From Larix kaempferi (taxonomy: Eukaryota; Streptophyta; Pinopsida; Pinales; Pinaceae), in NCBI GenBank assembly GCA_027924585.1, contig BSBM01000047.1, forward strand, positions 25,488,501 through 25,552,500: 64,000 bases of DNA, given 5' to 3'. Both the position numbers and the translations under genes were made by a program. The notes below the pieces were generated by a model, which was not told the origin of the DNA, made no database searches, and saw only the letters and a list, made by a program, of their open reading frames with translations. Below are positions 58,855 through 64,000 of this stretch, one piece after another (positions within the stretch are counted from its first letter, which is position 1; each line of letters begins with the position of its first letter).

Positions 58855-59548
58855 AATCATTTTAAAGTAATTATATTTTTGATTAATTTAGTAATTCTTC
58901 CAATCATTTTAAAGTAATTATATTTTTAAACAAAAATTAATTAATAATTTTATTATAAATATTAATTTGCAATTCCAAGTCAATTCCGTGTATAAAATGA
59001 TAGATTTTATTATGTTGAAATATTTTTATATATTTTTCCTTAAAATTAACAGTGAGAAGGGAGTAGTATTTGGATTAAAATTAACAGTGAGAGGGGAGTA
59101 GTGTTTGGATTAAAATTAACAGTGAGAGGGGAGTAATATTTGGATTAAAATTAACCATTGATATTGAGGGGAGTAGTATGGGGTAGCGGGAAGATCACAA
59201 CCACAATGAGGAGATTAACTCGTACTAGCCCCTGCTTTGATCAACCCAAATGGCATTTTGTTATACATGAAGGTGCCCCAAGGGGTGGTAAATGCGGTTT
59301 TATCCTCAGATATACATACACTTTCAGGAATAAATTGTCCAGGACTAACTACTGGAAATGTTTTTTTGCAGAATCATTTTAAAGTAATTATATTTTTGAT
59401 TAATTTAGTAATTCTTCCAATCATTTTAAAGTAATTATATTTTTAAACAAAAATTAATTAATAATTTTATTATAAGTATTAATTTGCAATTCCAAGTCAA
59501 TTCCGTGTATAAAATGATAGATTTTATTATGTTGAAATATTTTTATAT
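58855..59548 (+). repeat. 177-bp direct repeat around a 340-bp insert
   Basis: Copies 58855-59031 and 59372-59548 are nearly identical (ataaat/ataagt differs). The middle contains a minisatellite and a short GC-richer segment. There are no TG/CA ends, so LTR status is unlikely. Confidence 0.85.
59040..59155 (+). repeat. 35-bp minisatellite, just over three units
   Basis: Units start at 59040, 59075, 59110 and (partial) 59145 with 'ttaaaattaacagtgagagg'. Confidence 0.9.
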
Positions 59549-59787
59549 TAGAATTACAATGGGATTTATGAAAAATACAATAATGATAAATTTAATTATG
59601 GAAATGTGTCTAGTATTAAAAAAGAATGAGAAAATGTTTTCAAACAAATATGTTTATGATTGTAGAAAAGTAATTATTGTGAGCGACTCTAAGGAAATTA
59701 ATATATGTGACAATAGAAATATCTGCGATATTAATACTTCCACTAGTTTAATTTATGTAAAGCTGAAGACTAATGTAAATATTTTAT

Positions 59788-59833
59788 CCTTAAAGTTTCG
59801 GGCTTGAGAGCTCAACCCATCATCAGGAGACAA
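59788..59833 (-). ncRNA. Hammerhead-ribozyme-like core (degenerate)
   Basis: Minus strand: TTGTCTC, CTGATGA, a hairpin with GGGTTGAG pairing to CTCAAGCCC (one bulged G), then GAAAC. Core plus stem II plus GAAA is the hammerhead arrangement, and the segment TCTCCTGATGATG is shared with the motif at 10381. The NUH cleavage site and the second arm of stem I are not found after GAAAC, so this copy should not cleave. Confidence 0.4.
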
Positions 59834-59956
59834 GTTCTCACTCATGAGAATTAGGCAACAATTTATATAAATAATAGAATGTGTCTTCAATGGCTAATTA
59901 ATACTAATAATAGAATGTATTAATACTAGGTCAACTTGGCATAACTATTCATTATC

Positions 59957-60148
59957 TAGAGGTATCATTGTTATTTAAAATATTGTTTCTTTTTAATTTG
60001 GTGTCTAATGGAGCACCAACTTCTACTTAATTTCTATCCATCACCCTTGTTGTAGAGGTATCATTGTTATTTAAAATATTGTTTCTTTTTAATTTGGTGT
60101 CTAATGGAGCACCAACTTCTACTTAATTTCTATCCATCACCCTTGTTG
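59957..60148 (+). repeat. 96-bp tandem duplication
   Basis: 'tagaggtatcattgttattt' plus 76 further bases are repeated head to tail without visible difference. Confidence 0.95.
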
Positions 60149-60399
60149 ATGTTGAGATTGTGTTTGTTGATTTCCATAGCTTCCTTGAATTTTCTCTTTG
60201 TGTAGTGATTTAATTTTGCAACAATACTTGTGTTTTATCTTTTAAATTTATATATTGTTTATGTGAACGCTATGGAATTATGTTGTATATGAGATCGATT
60301 CATCTATGTGGGAGATCTCTCATGTTTAATTTTTCTTTGGGTAATAGTAATAAAAGTATCCTATTGCAGTAGTAATGATTCTCATACAACTTTATCACA

Positions 60400-61330
60400 A
60401 TAATTATTGGCTGAAAAGGAATTGTGTCCAAAGCTACTCTAAAGTCAATTAAGCAACATATGACATTGGTTTTATTCCTCTATGATGATCCTACCAAGAT
60501 TAAGTGGTCCACAATTAAATGATTGCTTCTGAAATTTTTCTGGCCTTTATCCCCTTTTTCCCTATCTTTTTAACTACATGCTAATCGTGTTTTCCAAAAT
60601 AATCCCATATAACTTGGCTAAATGATGTCTTATCATAATGGTCCTATAATTTGAGGGTTTTTTTGTATCCCCACTTTTTAAAATAGGGAAAATGTGGCTT
60701 TGAGTCCAAGGTTTACAGAAACCCTATTTGACTTCCATACTGAAAATATTATGGATGTGAGGAATAAGGACATGTCCTCCAAGTTTTAGGATTTGCAATT
60801 GATAGTGTTTGATGTCCTTAGATTTCCTTTTTACAAGTTGTTTAACCCAAAACTCTATGTTTGCATAAGTAAAAATATCTTGCTTTGTAATAAGGGTTTG
60901 AATTATGTCTACAACATTCAAGGATTTATAAAGCTTATTAAGGTACAAATCCTAGTCCCTTAAGGCAATCATATTAGTTTCTTTAGTTTTTCAGTTAGAA
61001 GTTACCCCTAGAATATTTTAAAAATGAATTTGGAAATGTGTAAAATCTTCTATTTTTTCCATTTATATAATCTCCCTTTTTCTTTTAATTAGGGATTTGT
61101 AGCTATCTATCTTGTCAACTTGTAGGGACTTGTTATATACAAGTTTCTTGAGGGATTTTCTAGCAATTTTATGATCTTTATTATAAAGGGTTGTCCCTTT
61201 GGTGTTCCTTTATACACATTTGATTGAGAAAGTACTTGTTTATACAAGTTGAGAATGTTGTTGTAAAACTATGATAGAAATATTCAATATTGTTATTACT
61301 CGTTGGAAGATTTTTTTTAAATCATGTAGA
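60400..61330 (-). pseudogene. LINE reverse transcriptase relic, second type
   Basis: Minus-strand pieces in several frames: DHKIARKSLKKLVYNKSL and SYKSLIKRKREI (linker before RT, about 61080-61180); IKHYQLQILKLGGHVLIPHI and IFPILKSGDTKKPSNYRTIM (about 60640-60850); LAKLYGIILENTIS; and CLIDFRVALDTIP near 60440, the RT motif with a catalytic Asp (usually DFKKAFDTVP). The motif style (NYR-I, DFxKAFDTIP) differs from the L1-type LINE at 40-50 kb and resembles animal-like or RTE-type LINEs. Many stops and indels make it an old relic. Confidence 0.6.
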
Positions 61331-61339
61331 AGAGATAGG

Positions 61340-62870
61340 CTTTATTTTTGTCAAAGACCAAGTGCTTTTCATTTTTAGAACATTCTTCTATGGGATTTGT
61401 ATGCATAACCAAATTTAGATTTAGGATTAAGGCATGTAGTCCAAGTTTGGCACATGTTCAATTAAGATGTCAAAATTAATTATTTGGTTGTATATCACAT
61501 GAGTGAATATTTAGCCATATAAATTTGCGAGTCACAATTTCTTTGAGACATATGGGAAGCATTAGAGATTACAACCACTGGAGTGGAAATACGGAAACTT
61601 GTGGAATATTTAAGTTGGTGGTCGGAGGATGAGGGAACAAAAAAGGATCATGATTCCCTCTCTTTGTGTGTCCTCCAAGTGATTTCGATATCACGAAATG
61701 AGTTAATATTTAACAGTCCTCTATTCTTCCCAATATAAATCTTCTACAAAATTAGGTATACTTATTCTGCATGGTACTCGACCCCGAAAAGAATAAATCG
61801 AAGTTTATCAATGGCAAGGTAGACTAATCCTTTCCCTAGGTATTTTTCAATAAGGCATCCCAAGGTCCAAGCCAAGTCAAAGTAGAGCTAAGGGGACTTT
61901 CTACATGAGCCAACAAAGATGGATTTCTTTTAGATGTGATTTGGGTATTCCATCTAACAATAACAATAATGAGAAACTATTTGTTTTATACATATTGTTG
62001 TCTTTGGCTAGAGAGTAGGGCTTAGAGAAAGTGCATATAGTTGAGGATTCTTTGTTGGTCGCATAGTGGGTGGACCGAGTGTTTAGAGGTAGAAACTTGC
62101 AATAACATGGACTATTGACGAAGGTGGTAAACTTAAAGAAATACTTCATTTTGTTAACTTTTATTATTGACGAAGGAGGTAAACATAAAGAAATAGTTCA
62201 TTTGTTAATTTTTTTACATAATAAAAAAAAATTCCATTGTTAATGGTGGCTACCAGACATTCTCATTTTCATGAGGCATTGTGAACAATCTCATGATGAT
62301 CATAATATTCAACCAATGATCCACAAACATAGAATTTGAAATTGGATAAAAAAACAACAAACAATATTTCTCACAACCATTCAATTTAAAGTAAACCCAC
62401 TTGAAAAATAAATTTTCTTTACAACCACAAGGTTTTAAGAGCTTTGCACTATACCAAATTAGGTATATGGACATACATATATTCTATCTCTCAATTTAAC
62501 AAAAAATAGTTGAAACAAAGGTGGAGAGGTTAGCCCAGAATCTATAAGACTAATTTCTTCACCATTTGGTAATCTTACAACTAGGATTACAATATGGGAA
62601 GCAATAATTGGCATGGCGGTTTTCAAGGAAATTATATTTTCTCATGTCCCGATTATATTGTTCAAATAGATTGTTACCTCCTACGCTCGGCGAAAAAGTT
62701 TGCATGCATGAAAGAACTTAATAATGGATGTTGAGGTGATCATAGGATGGAGAGAATACCAAGTTGGAGGAACCAGAGTACCATAGATTGAAGTAACTCC
62801 ACTCAATGAGTTCATGACTATCAAACTAAACTATTTAGTGGAATGGTTCTATGCTAAATTCTACATAGGT
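61340..62870. other. Intergenic DNA, nothing recognised
   Basis: No coding signature. A duplicated block ('attgacgaagg(t/a)ggtaaac') lies at 62110 and 62165. Confidence 0.5.
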
Positions 62871-62883
62871 GTACATACCCTAC

Positions 62884-62955
62884 CTCCCTCTAGATTTCAA
62901 TCTATGACCTCCTAGCAGGAAACACGTGTTCTTGACCGTTAGGGCCACTCACACT
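62884..62955 (-). repeat. tRNA-like sequence (SINE head or tRNA relic)
   Basis: On the minus strand an A-box-like TGGCCCTAACGG (one mismatch) is followed about 35 bases later by a T-arm-like hairpin TAGAT-TGAA-ATCTA. Spacing fits a tRNA. There is no complete acceptor stem, so not a functional tRNA. Confidence 0.4.
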
Positions 62956-62959
62956 GCAC

Positions 62960-64000
62960 ACCAAATTATGGATTGATCATTGAAATAAACATTAATATAG
63001 TCATATTTAAGCATTTATTACATAATTTAATATTAAATTGTATTTTTCTATATCCATTTAAGCATTGCGTAGATAGAAGTAGAATGATTCAGGTTGGTAT
63101 GTGAAAGTGTTTTCATTGTTTTAGTTCATTGTATTTACTATTGATAAACCATTCTTGCATAGATTTTCAATGGATACTTATGGTCCTTCCAAGGGCAAGT
63201 AAACAAGGGTAACCATAGTGAGACTTACACAACCTACTTTTCCATCCACATTGTCTGAGCTTAGAGAGTTGCTTTCTCCTGAACTTCAACACTATTCAAA
63301 CTTGTATCTTTAGTGTAGTGATAGGCTCATTCAACCCGTAGGGTACACCAAACTTCAATTACCTTGCATTTCAAAGGTCCCTTTTATCCAACTTAAAGTT
63401 TTCTCCCATTAGCTTCACATTGAGAAAGATCGGCATATTCCTTCGAAGCACCACATTTCTTAGATATGTTTTTAAAAGTATGATATTAAGAAACACTTTG
63501 TATTATGATGCTCTCCCTACTATGAGACTAGATAATGGTTCTTTGTATTCATAAATTCACTTGGTTCTCTCTAGGCATTCATGGTTTATGAGGACTGTAA
63601 ATGTTTAGCCCTCTTCCCTTGGGAAATGTTTGACCTTCACCAATGACTTATCAAAGGTTAGTCCTCAAACTAACATAGACCAAGTTGATTATTTCCTACT
63701 TTTAATGCTTTGACACTAGTAGAAAGAGGCACATAGCCAACATCCAAGCTCACATGATAAACATTCAAGGTATCAAATACTTAATCAATGCCATGGCCTC
63801 ACATCCATTAGACAAATTTCTTTATAGCCTTGAATGTTATTCTCCTTGTCCAGTTTCTTTATTATTCCACATATTGGTATACTAACTATTCCCAAAACCT
63901 TTCTTCTTCATTTTCCTTATTTTATGTTATTTTTCCATTAATATGTCAATCTTCCTTTCCATGCCATCTTTACATATGATATCTTTAATAGTTTCATTGA
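62960..64000. other. Intergenic DNA, nothing recognised
   Basis: No coding or RNA feature could be supported. Confidence 0.5.

Noticed and set aside
59237-59434. Possible RT fragment (INPNGILLYMKVPQGVVNA)
   Set aside because: Resemblance to an RT VPQG motif is limited to a few residues, and neighbouring motifs are absent.
1-64000. CRISPR arrays, bacterial operons or an organellar insertion
   Set aside because: No spaced identical repeats with unique spacers, no prokaryote-like gene packing, and no organellar gene or rRNA sequence was recognised.

Overview
This is a gene-poor, retroelement-dominated window of a large plant nuclear genome, most likely a conifer. The clues are decayed LTR retrotransposons with kilobase-scale separation, RNase H-bearing plant LINEs, and above all a Penelope-like element carrying a GIY-YIG endonuclease. 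Within plants that type is known from conifers (the 'Dryad' elements, published as an ancient transfer from arthropods). I found no intact host gene; everything recognisable as host coding sequence is a fragment.

Layout. 1-8.5 kb: fragments of three unrelated host genes on the + strand, a NASP-type histone chaperone (about 1.06-1.8 kb), two exons of a WCRKC-type plastid thioredoxin (3.07-3.37 kb) and one exon of allantoinase (8.43-8.51 kb). The last two are split by a complete but broken Ty1/copia element (3488-8265; 355-bp LTRs, 5-bp target duplication). 9-10.4 kb: tandem duplications and a hammerhead-ribozyme-like motif. 10.7-12.1 kb: a 5'-truncated LINE with a 19-bp target duplication. 12.76-14.3 kb: the Penelope-like RT/GIY-YIG coding region, one stop short of an open frame. 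14.3-15.3 kb: remains of an LTR element with PPT, LTR and PBS in that order. 15.3-23 kb: AT-rich DNA with short tandem repeats and a hAT-type MITE (21283-21564).

23.0-31.9 kb: a complete non-autonomous LTR element (LARD-like; 1.31-kb LTRs, 5-bp target duplication) with a long minisatellite behind its PBS and only a relic zinc-knuckle gag. 34.0-36.3 kb: a multi-exon fragment of the plastid isoprenoid gene HDS (ispG) on the minus strand. 40.1-50 kb: a three-level nest in which a roughly 6.3-kb LINE (minus strand) is interrupted by a hAT-type MITE (40691-40977, same family as the one at 21.3 kb) and by a Ty3/gypsy element (41167-44441). The gypsy pol has ten in-frame stops but no frameshift. 50-64 kb: AT-rich DNA with several tandem duplications, a tRNA-derived SINE (57.8 kb), a second LINE RT relic (60.4-61.3 kb) with a second hammerhead-like motif beyond its 3' side, and a tRNA-like fragment at 62.9 kb.

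The genes do not form a pathway. The window records capture or decay of gene pieces and layered transposition. LTR divergences counted by eye are about 5% (copia) and about 4-5% (LARD-like), so these two insertions look similar in age.
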